Shown: positions 37,730-47,205, counted from the stretch's first letter. The stretch: DNA of 60,246 nucleotides from Brachionus plicatilis (GCA_010279815.1 QEOQ01000054.1:78962-139207); one strand, 5' to 3'. Translations and numbers: made by a program. Notes: generated by a model from the sequence alone, not told the origin.

Positions 37730-37988
37730 AATTCTTTATTTTATTTGTACCATCCGAACTTCCAGTAACAATAGTATTTTTATCCAAAATAAGCAAATAG
37801 GTAACCATTTCTGAATGCCCAGAAAGTGTTTTAATGCATTTTTTCTGTTCCAAATCCCAAATTTGAACTGAACCATCCGAACTTCCAGAAACAATGTTTT
37901 TTTCATCCAAAATAAGCAAACAGGAAACCCCTCCTGAATGCCCAGAAAGTGTATTAATGGATTTTATCCTGGGAAATTCTGAATCTTA
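37730..37988 (-). pseudogene. WD40-repeat fragment, about two repeats
   Basis: The minus frame reads KSINTLSGHSGGVSCLLILD, then SGSSDGSVQIWDLEQKKCIK, then TLSGHSEMVTYLLILDKNTI and VTGSSDGT. Each unit has the GH and WD hallmarks. The two repeats are almost the same at DNA level, as in WD40 proteins with recently amplified repeats. A stop lies just upstream and the frame runs into the foldback element at 37727, so both ends are lost. The parent gene is not in the window. Confidence 0.65.
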
Positions 37989-38283
37989 GTAGTAATCTGA
38001 ACTTGATCTAATGGATTATATCTGTTTTAAATCTCAAAATTTTTTTCAATATCAATCTTTTTGTTTAATCAAAAAATGTACACAAGACAATTACCTAGAA
38101 GCCTTGTTTTTCGCTTTATCTTTCCGAGTTTTATCTTTTGTTGAATATTTTGAAAAAGAATTTATAACATCTACAAAAATTATTTTGAGATTAATTTTTG
38201 AGAATAAATTTCGAAATAGCCCATTTATAAAAATGTGAGTTCAACAAAAAGGAACTTACATTTTTCGGTTTTAAGAATCTCTA

Positions 38284-38465
38284 CAGAAGGCTTGATACAA
38301 GCAAATAGCCGTTTCATAAGAAACACTTGCTGAATCACAGAACCACTGTGGAGACTCACCAAGAAGGATGTTAAATGGGACTGGACAAATGAAAATGGCA
38401 AAGCTCTTGAAAATCTTAATGAAGCAATTTCAAGAGAATTTATGGGCCACTATATCAAATAATAG
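38284..38465 (+). pseudogene. Ty3/gypsy pol fragment (end of reverse transcriptase)
   Basis: One frame reads GLIQANSRFIRNTC, a stop, ITEPLWRLTKKDVKWDWTNE, then KALENLNEAIS. This is the conserved RT thumb to RNase H connection of gypsy-type elements (N-x-RFI, TEPL--LTKK-V-W-W). It has an in-frame stop and no neighbouring pol domains. Confidence 0.7.
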
Positions 38466-39059
38466 CAGACTTAATAATAGTCGTTTCAAATAGTAGTTAT
38501 TTCAAACAAAAGTGTATATTTTCTTACTTTTGGTATATTGGCTTTTTAGACTTTGGAATATTTGCTTTAAGTTCAACGAAAACTGATAAAATGTCTTTTT
38601 GTGGAACAAAGAGTTTAAGATAGTTTAATTCCATGTTGACGTTAATCTTGGCATAAAAACTTTGAAAACTCTTGTAATAAACATCCTACTGTAACAAGTT
38701 AGTTTATCAATTAAGACTAGAGCAAAATTTTACAGAAATAATTATAGAACAATTAGAGTCAGGTGATACATATTTAATTTCAAAAAAATTAAAAATTTTG
38801 GAGAAAAACTAGTTTATTTTTTAAAAAATAGAGAAAATTTAAACTAAATGATTTATAAAAACTTTTAAAATATTTTTGCTTTGCCAAAAAAATGGGGGTC
38901 AGCATTTTAGTAGAACCCGATTTGATTGACAATTATTTAATTTACACTTATTTGAATAAACTATTATTTAAACTAGCTATTGTTTGATTTTTCTACTGTT
39001 TGGAAAGAATATTATTTGGAAACTATTATTTAATAAATTTATTTAAATAATTTAGAAAA

Positions 39060-39120
39060 TACCCCAGACAGCTCAGAATCGACCACAGTCCTTCTTTTCA
39101 GCCTAGCGATTGAATAACAA
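39060..39120 (-). repeat. LINE 3' end (minus)
   Basis: CAGCTCAGAATCGACCACAG and TCCTTCTTTTCAGCCTAGCG match the block at 25940-25985. The tail is on the lower-coordinate side. Confidence 0.55.
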
Positions 39121-39584
39121 CAATAAAAAAAAAGATAAAGATAAATGTCCAAGTATAAATAAGTGTAAATAAAAAATTGACTAGTTTCGGTCAATTGAAG
39201 TTCATGATCAAATAAAAATTTCAGATCAAATTTTAAAATTTAGATTTAAAAAAAAAGATCTTTTTTTTCTAAATAATAAACGATTTAACTTAATTAACAC
39301 AATTTGTTTAAGCTTTAAGGAAATAAAAAATTTTGAGAAATTTTATGTGAGTAAAAAAAGCCAAAAAAATAAATTTATTTATTTATTTATTGAATTGAAT
39401 TAACCTCCTTTAAGGAGAAGTAAAAGAAAATAAAGATAAAAAATTTTTTTTTGTGTTTTTGTGTTTTTTTTAAAAAATGAAAAATTATTACCTAAAAATA
39501 AAATTACAAAAATAAAAAAGGAATGTTAGTTCGAAAATAGAAAAAGGCATGAAAGTTAGAAAGCAAGATAATTTGGACCAAAAT

Positions 39585-40359
39585 TCATGAATTTCTTTTA
39601 TTTTGAATTAGCTCATTTAGGAGAGTTCTGTAATGTTTTAATTTTAAATTGCAAAGACATAACCAAATTGAATCAGATATACCATCATTAGAAATCAGAT
39701 TAATCTTAAGATTTTGTTTAAGTTGGTTTATATTTACTGAAATTTTTGAGGTTTCAATTTTAAAGTACTTGGAAATAAGTACTAAGTCGGAGGAAAAAGA
39801 TTTATTAGAGGGGGGGTCACTTAGCATATATTTTAAAAATTGTGATGATAGATGATTATATTTAATTGTATCAATAAAAGTTAGTTTTGAAAATAGATAA
39901 AGTTCATCAAAGTTGAATAATTTTAGTACTTTTAAGACTCGTGACATGTGACAGTAGGCTTTTAAACCAAACATTTGTCTAATTAAGTTGTTTTGTAATT
40001 TATTTATTGAATCCTTTGTGGTCGAATTAAGAGTAAGAGCCTCAAGACCATATGTGAATTTAGATAAGCAAAATGTTTTGTATATAAATGATTTGAATTT
40101 AGGTGAAGAGGTAGGACTATTTTTAGGGAGAAGATATGAAATTCCAAAAAAGCTGCTCTGAACTTTTTTAAAATTTATAACTGCCTGTGTGTTAAGGTCA
40201 AGATTAGAATCTATAATGAATCCTTAGTATTTTAACTGATTTGCTTCTTCAAGTTCGGATCCATTAAGGTGAAATACCGACTTAAATAATTGAGTGCCAA
40301 AGTTAACAACTTTTGTTTTATTAGGATTAAATTTTATTCTCCATTTATTCCCATAAGAT
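39585..40359 (-). pseudogene. LINE ORF2, C-terminal part beyond the insertion
   Basis: Directly next to the left target duplication the minus strand reads GNKWRIKFNPNKTKVVNFG, the segment that always follows the YADD domain. Then come HLNGSELEEANQLKY, a stop, and GFIIDSNLDLN. The tail region runs through FTYGLEALTLNS and MFGLKAYCHMSRVLKVLKLF to [10 protein letters not shown] and a stop at 39585. Apart from that single TAA (near 40228) the frame is intact from 40351 to 39585. Confidence 0.8.
40352..40359. repeat. Target-site duplication, left copy (CATAAGAT)
   Basis: CATAAGAT immediately precedes the GGCAAAGTAA end of the TIR element and is repeated directly at 43435-43442. It codes for part of SYG in the LINE RT on the minus strand. 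Confidence 0.85.
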
Positions 40360-40754
40360 GGCAAAGTAAAAATTTTGCTCATTTTCGTTTTGTTCAATCT
40401 TGCTCAAAAATGAAAAAAAAATTTGAAAAATTGCAATTTGCAATGTGAATTTTAAATTAAAATAATTTGTTAAAAAATTAAAATGTTAATTTAGTAGATT
40501 TTTTTTATTTTATTTGATGTCCAGTTTGCAGTCTTCATTTTTTTTAATATAATTCTCAAGATTATCACGACTGCTACTGAAAGTATCCGACTTACTGGTA
40601 TTTATTAATAGAAAACATAATGTCCATTGCAAAAAAGAATATTCTTTTATTGATAAAAAATTATTTATTATTTTCAGTTTTCAATTTTTTTTATCAAAAA
40701 TCTTTTATTACATGTTGGATAAAAGATCAAAATAGATTTTAAGATAATGAATTA

Positions 40755-41276
40755 CAGTCAGCTTTCGTTGATCCGGCAAAATTCGGAAAATACTTTATTG
40801 ACGTATTGTCGAAACTGCCGAACTCTCGAAAGTCCGACATTAGAGGAAAATTTTAATTTTACCGGATTAAATAAAAAAATGTTTTACAAAACAATTTACA
40901 TAAGTTTTTTAAAAAATTTAACACAAATAAAATTCTATTAACGGATTAAATTTTTTTTTAAATATTTAATTCATTTTAAAATAGTCAACAATGTTCGATT
41001 GTTTATTTTTTTTATCAATGAAAAAATCTTTTCTTTCGGATATGGTATTTTTTAGCGACATTCAAAAACATTTTTGGCCGAATTAAAAATCCAAAAATAT
41101 AAATAATTTATAAAGAAGATGTCAGTTTTCTTAGCCTAATTATCGAATTATATACAAGCTTTTATAATGCTATAAGAAATTAATTAATTTTATAAGAAAG
41201 GGAAAGGGAAAATGAAAAATTATTCGGCAATCGAATTTTTCGGATAATCGAAGACCGGATTAACGAGGGTTGACTC
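40755..41276. mobile_element. pogo-type MITE inside the gene-capturing element
   Basis: The ends CAGTCAGCTTTCGTTGATCC and (minus strand) GAGTCAACCCTCGTTAATCC are imperfect inverted repeats with TA on each side, as in pogo/Tigger elements. It is 522 bp with no transposase. A 64-codon frame over its left end is a by-product of the TIR. Confidence 0.7.
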
Positions 41277-41736
41277 TATATTATTTTAAAATATAATAAA
41301 AAAACATTTTTCAAAATTATAAAATTAATTTAATATTTTAAAAATATATATTTAAAATATATCTATTTAAAAAAGTACTAATTAAGGTTGCTTCAATCTT
41401 CGAAGCTCAGCAAAAATTTAATTTTCAAAATAATAAAAAAATTGTCACTAAAATTTTTTATTTTTCTCAAAAAATTAAATTAAGAAAATTTTCTTTAATT
41501 TTATACGATTTAAAAAATATTGAAAAAATGCATATTCAATTTAAATTTAGAAAACCTTAAATATCAGTATCACAAAGATACTTTAGACCACATGGATCAT
41601 TTTTAAGATTCCCAAAACTAATTAAATTTTAAAAAAAAGTGAGAAATTTAACATTTAAATCAACAGTGCCTAGGTTCAAAAGATGGTGCAATTGACCCAT
41701 AAAAGTCCGTGAACAATTTTTTATGTTTACTTTTAC

Positions 41737-42725
41737 CTCTCCAATCTGCACTTTAGTGCTAACCATGGCCTTAATAGCACTCTCTCTGTCCGCATACACA
41801 TCAAAGTCCAACTGGCATTCAACAAGCAAGAATACAACATCAATACCCAGAACTTTTCACTTTGGGAAAATATGCGCGCCTTGCTCTCCACACAAAATCT
41901 GACCGGGTCCTGCAGACCGCTGATGACAAGGTCAATTGCCATGGTCATGAACACCCTCGCGTTCTTTTGCATCTCTTCATTGAGCACCTGGAGCGCAGAG
42001 TTGGTCTTGCTTGGCTGCCATTTGGCCGTGACCACATAACCAGTGCTTTTGTAGCTGCTGCTCAACCCAGCCGACTTTCCCATTGAAACAAGATCCAGCA
42101 GCTGCATGTCCTTGTTTCTCACATTTCTGCCCTGACACATCAGCACGCCAAAGCAGCGCTCAATTTCCAATGGAGCATTGGTGATTTGTTGAATGTGAAT
42201 GTTGATTTGTTTGTCGATGTTTTTTCTCAGCTTGAAAAACTCTTTTTCTCTTGGCACCAGCTGAAAAGTTTGGCTCTTGGGCTCCTCTTCTTTTATGTCC
42301 AATGTGGCGCTGAATATATACTGGTCGTCTTTGGACCCGTTCACGTACTTGAGAGCGTAGTCGCAAAAGTCAGGGTTTAGAGTGTTGGTGCTTTGGGTGG
42401 TCAGGTTTACCAGGTTGGACGAGCCGAAGTTGGTGAGCGAGCCGAGAAGGGAGCTCGCCACCGAGCTCAATTGGCCGGCTGTGCTGCTCAGACTTGTCTC
42501 GCTGGTTCGGTGCTGGCGCGAGCTTTGCAACTGTTGGTTTTGCCGGTTGAACACCGTCCAAAATGAGTACAATATTTTGCTCACTGCATCCACCAGGTTG
42601 CATCTGAAAATGTGACAAGAAAAAATGTAGTTGTCGCTTGAGTCGCCATGGCCGGTTGTGAATGCAAAGCAGTTGCTTTCGGAATTTACAAAATAAAACT
42701 CAAGAATGACAAATCTTTTCAGCAC
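41737..42725 (-). pseudogene. RABGAP1: Captured RabGAP1 fragment: PTB end and kinesin-like/DUF3694 region
   Basis: The minus frame of about 290 codons is intact. SNCFAFTTGHG, then IFSCHIFRCNLVDAVSKILY match the second half of the RabGAP1 PTB domain. After a Ser-rich linker come IFSATLDIKEEEP, FFKLRKNIDKQINIHIQQIT, LEIERCFGVLMCQGRNVRNK, DMQLLDLVSMGKS and MTMAIDLVISGLQDPVRFCV, the C2/DUF3694-like region between PTB and TBC. The TBC (Rab GTPase-activating) domain is absent. After EKFW (41847) a possible 35-base GT-AG intron precedes LDFDVYADRESAIKAMVSTK, then GAG|GTAAAA; that last exon is not recognised. It sits inside a mobile element, so it is a copy and not the working gene. Confidence 0.82.
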
Positions 42726-43271
42726 ATATTTGTCGTTGAACGGCGGAGTGGGCAGCGGCGAGCGCGTCTTCCTTCCCAGATCCGGCCTAACCTACTCCAC
42801 TTGGCTCTACATCGACAAGTTCGCCTCCAACGCCAAAAGCCTCCATCCCATCCGACTGCTTGTTTGTGCGTCTACTTGAGCGCCAAGAACCACTCGCTGT
42901 TCGTCAACACGGACGAGTGTCTGCTGAACCAGCTCAAGCACGTCGAGAAGCTGAGCGACTCTTCGGTCAATTTCAACTGCTCGGAGCTGTTCCAAGAGGG
43001 CCAATGGCTGCATTTGGCCATAGTGCTGAGCCGGGCTATGCTCAAGACGAGCACGTGAGTGCGTACGTGAACTGCAAGCTTGTGGGCAGCCAAGAATTGA
43101 GCTATTTGAATTCGATAGTTGTGGCGAACGGGCCGCCGTGCACGCCGTCATCGGCACGCTGCCCATGTTTTGCTGTCAGTCGGCGGTGGTGCCAACTCGT
43201 CGAAATGTTCGAAATGACAAATTTTCGCCGCGTCTACAACATAAACGACAGCAAGGCCATTGATAAACAAA
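42723..43271 (+). pseudogene. WDFY3: Captured WDFY3 (blue cheese) fragment, frameshifted
   Basis: WDFY3 is a huge BEACH-WD40-FYVE protein of aggregate autophagy; this piece is from its concanavalin-like domain. After a TTTTCAG acceptor-like site, plus-strand segments read GERVFLPRSGLTYSTWLYID and LHPIRLLV, then YLSAKNHSLFVNTDE, then FNCSELFQEGQWLHLAIVLS and RAMLKTST, then AYVNCKLVGSQELSYLN, then VHAVIGTLP, then RRVYNINDSKAIDKQ. Successive segments lie in different frames: three 1-base losses near 42870, 43054 and 43137, plus one more shift before 43211. About a dozen residues between LLV and YLSAK are missing relative to the family. It is non-functional as read. Confidence 0.8.
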
Positions 43272-43434
43272 TTTTTTTGTTTAGATATATCAAAATTAAA
43301 CTCAATTAACATTTTTAATTTTTTAAATTATTTTAAACAAAAATTCAAATTGCAAACTGCAATATTTCAAATTTTCTTTTTTATTTTTGAGCAAGATTGA
43401 ACATAATGAAAATGAGCAAAATTTTTACTTTGCC

Positions 43435-43442
43435 CATAAGAT
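43435..43442. repeat. Target-site duplication, right copy (CATAAGAT)
   Basis: Second copy of the 8-mer, directly after the ACTTTGCC end of the TIR element. Confidence 0.85.
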
Positions 43443-44383
43443 CCACAAATATCCAAAAGCATTTGTAGATGGGAGTCAACTGGGCTTATTAAGATTATAT
43501 CATCTGCGTAGACAATGATAGAAACATTAAGATTTTTATAAAGAGCTCCAAGCTCATTGTTAAGGCATTCTATTATAAGATCATCAATATATATGTTGAA
43601 AAGAAAAGAAGATAAAATAGCTCCTTGTTTTACACCAGTTTCAATTTTAAAGGGTTTAGTTGTTAGATTATTTGGAAGAGATAAAACAGCTAGTGCTGAG
43701 TTATAATAAATCCTAAGCAATACCCAGTAGGAAGTATGCAGTCTCTTTAATAGTTTATAGAATAAGCCATCACGCCAAATTTTGTCAAAGGCCTTTTCTG
43801 CATCTAAAGATGCTATCCTACATCCAGAGCCTTTATTGATGTAGTTAAGAGTTGTTTCTTTTAATACAAAAATGGCATGGTTACATGAGGTTTTTTTCTT
43901 AAAACCAAATTGGTTATTACTAACTTTGTAAAGATCAGGGGAGTTAATTAGAATAAGTTTTTCTAGGATTTGAGCAAAGCAGTTTGAAATAGAAATAGGT
44001 CTTATATTGTTTAGATCATAGCTGTTTTTTAAATTATCTTTTAGAATAGGATTAATTTTTGAAGTATTAAGATTTTTTGGGATTTTATTGAATAGTAGAA
44101 GTTGGTTGAAGAATTCAAGTAGAATTTCATAAAAGCCAACAAAATTTACATTTTTTAAAAGGTTATAGGAGATTTTGTCAAAACCAGTTACTTTTGAGTT
44201 ATCAAATTCTGATATTATTTTCTTTAGTTGAGACAGCTCAAAAAAAGGCAGATTAGCAGGACGAGTGTAGTTCACAAATGTTTCATTCACATGTTTTTTA
44301 ATATTTATCTGATCACTTGAGAGAGAGGATTCATCCTCTTTGAATAAATTTAAGAAATGAGAAAAGAGTTTATCCGGTATATT
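43443..44383 (-). CDS. LINE ORF2, reverse transcriptase N-terminal and catalytic part
   Basis: RT motifs in order: KVTGFDKISYNLLKN, NIRPISISNCFAQILEKLI, FGFKKKTSCNHAIF, ASLDAEKAFDKIW (motif A Asp), TGVKQGAILSSFLFNIYIDD, and IIVYADDIILIS (the catalytic YADD). The open frame then runs LLDICGSYG and enters the terminal inverted repeat of the inserted TIR element, adding about 20 foreign residues before a stop at 43367. The frame from the endonuclease is offset by one base. The RT continues on the other side of the insertion at 40351. Confidence 0.85.
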
Positions 44384-45881
44384 ATGAAGATTTATCTTTT
44401 ATCGGTGGGAGGGTTATTTCTTTTCTAACATTTCTTTTATTTTTAGACTGTGCAAGTCTTTTCCAAAATCTATTCCTATCTTTTAAAGAGAAAAGACTTT
44501 CTATTTTTGCTTGCTCTTTTAATTCATTTAGATAAATTTGTTGTCGTTGAGCTCTTCTAAATTCTTTCTTTAATTGTCTTCTTTTAGGTTCAAAGGAGGG
44601 ATCCGTTTTTATTTTTTGATTGATGTCAATTAACTTATCTTTTATCAATTTTAGTTCCTTATTGAACCAATTGTTTTTCTTTGGCTTCTTAGCTAAATTG
44701 GAGGAAAAGTAAATATTTTGATAGTCTAATGCTTCATTTGAGGCTTTAGAGATTGAGTCACATATTGATTTATAAAAGAGATCAACATGCTCTTGTGCAT
44801 TAAAAATAGGTTTCGAGGGATCAGTGCAATCGAGACAAGAATTAAAAAAATGATAAGATAAATTATTATTATAGAATTCAAATACTTCAGAAATTTCAAG
44901 TTTTAGTCTGGGTTGGACTTGAGGCTTAACATATAGAGATTCAGTCTCACAGTGGAGATTTTCATAAGTAACATCTAATTTAAGGGCGAGGTGATCACTA
45001 AGATTTCCCAAGTCACTTAAAATGTTACATTGAATAGATTTTAAGATATTCCCTTGATCTGAGACTAAAATATGGTCAAGGTTAGCATAATATGGGGGGG
45101 AATTTTTTTTATACTTTGTATAGGTATACGAAGTAAATTGTGTGTTTAATGAGTCCAGTAGGACCAGGTCATTATCATGTATAAAATTGTACAGTAGAGA
45201 ATCTAACTTATTTATATTTGAGGATTTTTTACAAGTGAGCCTGAATGGATCTGCATTGAAGTCACCTATTATGAACATTGGAATATTTTTGTCTTTAAAA
45301 AATTTCATGTGAGCTATTAAGATTGATAGAGTAGTCTCATATAAAGCTATCGAATCAACCTTATTCTTATTATTATAAAAGGGCATATAAACCCCAAAAA
45401 TTACAAATTCTTGACCTTTGATTTTCAAATGGACATAGCTCGAATGTCTATTAAAAAAGTCACTTTCAATCAAATCACAAGAGTCGTCAAGAAACCAACA
45501 TTGGCCACCATAAGGTCGCCCTGAAGATTTACCTAAATAATCAGGCATATCCGACTGATAGAGTGGAGTATTTTTATGATACCTAGATGAAGCTAAATCC
45601 TTTATAATATGAAATTCATTTTTTTTGGTCCATAATTCATTCAAATAGCAAATATTCGAAATATTAACTAAATGATTACAATAAGATAAATTTGATTTTA
45701 AATTGTAACAATTAAGAAAAGAAATAGAAAAAGAATTTAAAGGCATAATAATTACGTAACTATTGATTAGGAGTATTGCTCGTATTTGCTTCAGATGAAG
45801 ATTGTGTATTTTCATTTGTTCCACTTGAGGAGGGTTGGGCATTTGAGGATGTTGATATCGTGTATCGCTGGCGTAATGCAA
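44382..45881 (-). CDS. LINE ORF2, endonuclease part
   Basis: An apurinic-type endonuclease that would nick the target DNA. Motifs in order: CYLNELW (metal-binding Asn/Glu), GRPYGGQCWF, GVYMPF, FIIGDFNADP, NLDHILVS and LSDHLALKL (the catalytic SDH). A basic linker of about 170 residues (KKEFRRAQRQQIYL) leads to the RT. The first Met may not be the real start; functional start could be the Met 16 codons before LNSFSISFLN, or initiation could be coupled to the ORF1 end. The frame ends at TAA 44382-44384 because of a 1-base shift in the preceding AAAA run; the next frame continues with INLHNIPDKLFSHFLNL into the RT. Confidence 0.82.
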   Translation of the reverse strand: MHYASDTRYQHPQMPNPPQVEQMKIHNLHLKQIRAILLINSYVIIMPLNSFSISFLNCYNLKSNLSYCNHLVNISNICYLNELWTKKNEFHIIKDLASSRYHKNTPLYQSDMPDYLGKSSGRPYGGQCWFLDDSCDLIESDFFNRHSSYVHLKIKGQEFVIFGVYMPFYNNKNKVDSIALYETTLSILIAHMKFFKDKNIPMFIIGDFNADPFRLTCKKSSNINKLDSLLYNFIHDNDLVLLDSLNTQFTSYTYTKYKKNSPPYYANLDHILVSDQGNILKSIQCNILSDLGNLSDHLALKLDVTYENLHCETESLYVKPQVQPRLKLEISEVFEFYNNNLSYHFFNSCLDCTDPSKPIFNAQEHVDLFYKSICDSISKASNEALDYQNIYFSSNLAKKPKKNNWFNKELKLIKDKLIDINQKIKTDPSFEPKRRQLKKEFRRAQRQQIYLNELKEQAKIESLFSLKDRNRFWKRLAQSKNKRNVRKEITLPPIKDKSS

Positions 45882-47205
45882 ATGGTTTATGGTAGCGATT
45901 AATTACAGCACCTCTCGGCCAGTTATTTTTGTCTTTAATTTTTTCAAGATCGAACACACTAATGGAAAATTTAAATGATTTAAATAAACCATGAGTTGTT
46001 GTGATTTGTTCAAAATTGAAGTATTGTACAATTGAATGAACTGCTTTTTTCACATTTTCTATCGACTCTTCATTAGAGATGCGTCCAAGGTATATTTCTA
46101 CAGTACGTTCACAAGATTTTAACCCGGTTATATTACCTTGACCAGATGTTTTTACATATGTTTCAATTGACGATTTTTTTGCCTTTTTTCGTGGGCCAGC
46201 TACTTTATATTCGTTTTCTCTACTGTTTTCTATGGGTTTAGAAGAGCTATCAGGTAGCGATGAATCAAAGGATCGAACACTTTTTTGGTTAAATGGCTGA
46301 GTGTTTGGTCTGATTGGGAAAGCCAAGCTAGAGCTGTTGTTTATAGCCAGGGTCGGAGTATGGTGAGTTTTTTGGGTTTTGTTTCCATTTTGATTGGAAT
46401 TGGTTTTCGATGCCAGATCGTGTGGTGCAGACCTTTTCTGTGATCGCGGAGTGTTGTTTGTTTTAGATGAACTTGAATTTATAGCATGTGCAAAAGAGTG
46501 GTATACTTGATGAGTAGTATTTTTGTCTGATGTGGACTGACTACTGATTAGTGGCAAGTTTGGAAAGTCACTTGGTAAATTGCTTAATGTTGTTTGGATT
46601 TGTTTGAGAATAAGATTGTTTGTTTCAACAACTGATTTTAAGGTTTTGTTCTCGTTTATCAGGTTTTCAATTTGAGAAGATTGGATTTTGACCATTTCAA
46701 TCAACGATTTCATTTGGTTTTTTGTACGTTTAACATCTAAATGAACGTCTTCAATTTCAGTGTATATGTCATTTAGGTCGTCCTCGTCAAGAGGATGAGT
46801 GTTTTGAGTTTTTTTGTAGACCACAAGAAAATCAGTTTCAGAAACATTATTGTTGAGAGATAAGTGCGTAATAGCGTAAATGTCCTTCGAGAGCGAATTT
46901 AGACTCGAAATCGATCTAAGCATAAAAGAGCCTTGGAGGCTGTGGTGTGCAAGAAGTTGAAACGATAGTTCCTTTCGTAAATGCTTTATCATTTCGATTT
47001 GGAGTTGTTTAAAATATTCAGTTAAGTCATTTTGAGGAATTCTTGCAAATTGATCAAGTCTTGAGACATAAAATGAGGTTAACTCTGATTTACATTGATC
47101 ATCCAACGACCTTAATGCGAACTGGGATAAATAAAATAGGCATTCAGGTTCAGAGTGGGATGGAACAGATTCATTCACTTGCTGAGATTGCTCCATCGTA
47201 ACCAC
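45760..47205 (-). CDS. LINE ORF1 protein (RNA-binding, coiled coil)
   Basis: The 481-residue ORF1 product of the LINE would package the element RNA. The N-terminal third is helical, and a coiled coil occupies about residues 150-210 (heptads around IEDVHLDVKRTKNQMKSLIE). A Ser/Asn/Thr-rich low-complexity linker with basic patches (PRKKAKKS) follows. The C-terminal domain at about 365-445 (ERTVEIYLGRISNEESIENV, then NNWPRGAVINRYHKP) has the WP-G-x-V pattern found at the end of ORF1 proteins of several CR1-like lineages. The tail is Ser/Thr/Asn-rich. No zinc knuckle is present. Its last codons overlap the upstream extension of ORF2 in another frame. The frame is uninterrupted, so this copy is young. 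Confidence 0.8.
   Translation of the reverse strand: MVTMEQSQQVNESVPSHSEPECLFYLSQFALRSLDDQCKSELTSFYVSRLDQFARIPQNDLTEYFKQLQIEMIKHLRKELSFQLLAHHSLQGSFMLRSISSLNSLSKDIYAITHLSLNNNVSETDFLVVYKKTQNTHPLDEDDLNDIYTEIEDVHLDVKRTKNQMKSLIEMVKIQSSQIENLINENKTLKSVVETNNLILKQIQTTLSNLPSDFPNLPLISSQSTSDKNTTHQVYHSFAHAINSSSSKTNNTPRSQKRSAPHDLASKTNSNQNGNKTQKTHHTPTLAINNSSSLAFPIRPNTQPFNQKSVRSFDSSLPDSSSKPIENSRENEYKVAGPRKKAKKSSIETYVKTSGQGNITGLKSCERTVEIYLGRISNEESIENVKKAVHSIVQYFNFEQITTTHGLFKSFKFSISVFDLEKIKDKNNWPRGAVINRYHKPFALRQRYTISTSSNAQPSSSGTNENTQSSSEANTSNTPNQ

Larger units (their letters stand above)
40360..43434. mobile_element. 3075-bp gene-capturing TIR element (Pack-type)
   Basis: Terminal inverted repeats of about 110 bp (40360-40470 and 43325-43434) start GGCAAAGTAAAAATTTTGCT at both ends. 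The 8-bp target duplication CATAAGAT flanks it (40352-40359 and 43435-43442). Removing the element plus one copy restores the LINE codons GSYG-NKWRI in frame, so these limits are exact. No transposase is encoded. The cargo is RabGAP1 exons (minus, 41737-42725), WDFY3 exon sequence (plus, 42723-43271) and a pogo-type MITE (40755-41276). The MITE at 1238-1470 has related ends. An 8-bp duplication suits hAT, P or Merlin-like mobilisers; I cannot choose. Confidence 0.88.

Noticed and set aside
36222..37731. Same 60-residue protein found on both strands, twice
   Set aside because: A consequence of the two inverted arms of the foldback element, not duplicated genes.
38011..38238. 75-codon plus frame next to the gypsy fragment
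   Set aside because: No recognisable retroviral-type domain; hydrophobic A/T-rich sequence and no splice support.
41862..43166. Several plus and minus frames across the captured RabGAP1 and WDFY3 segments
   Set aside because: Only the minus RabGAP1 frame and the stepwise WDFY3 plus frames have homology; the others are shadows.
41737..43271. RabGAP1 and WDFY3 as two genuine head-to-head host genes
   Set aside because: Each lacks all its other exons, they would have to run through each other, and the block lies between TIRs with a target duplication inside a LINE.
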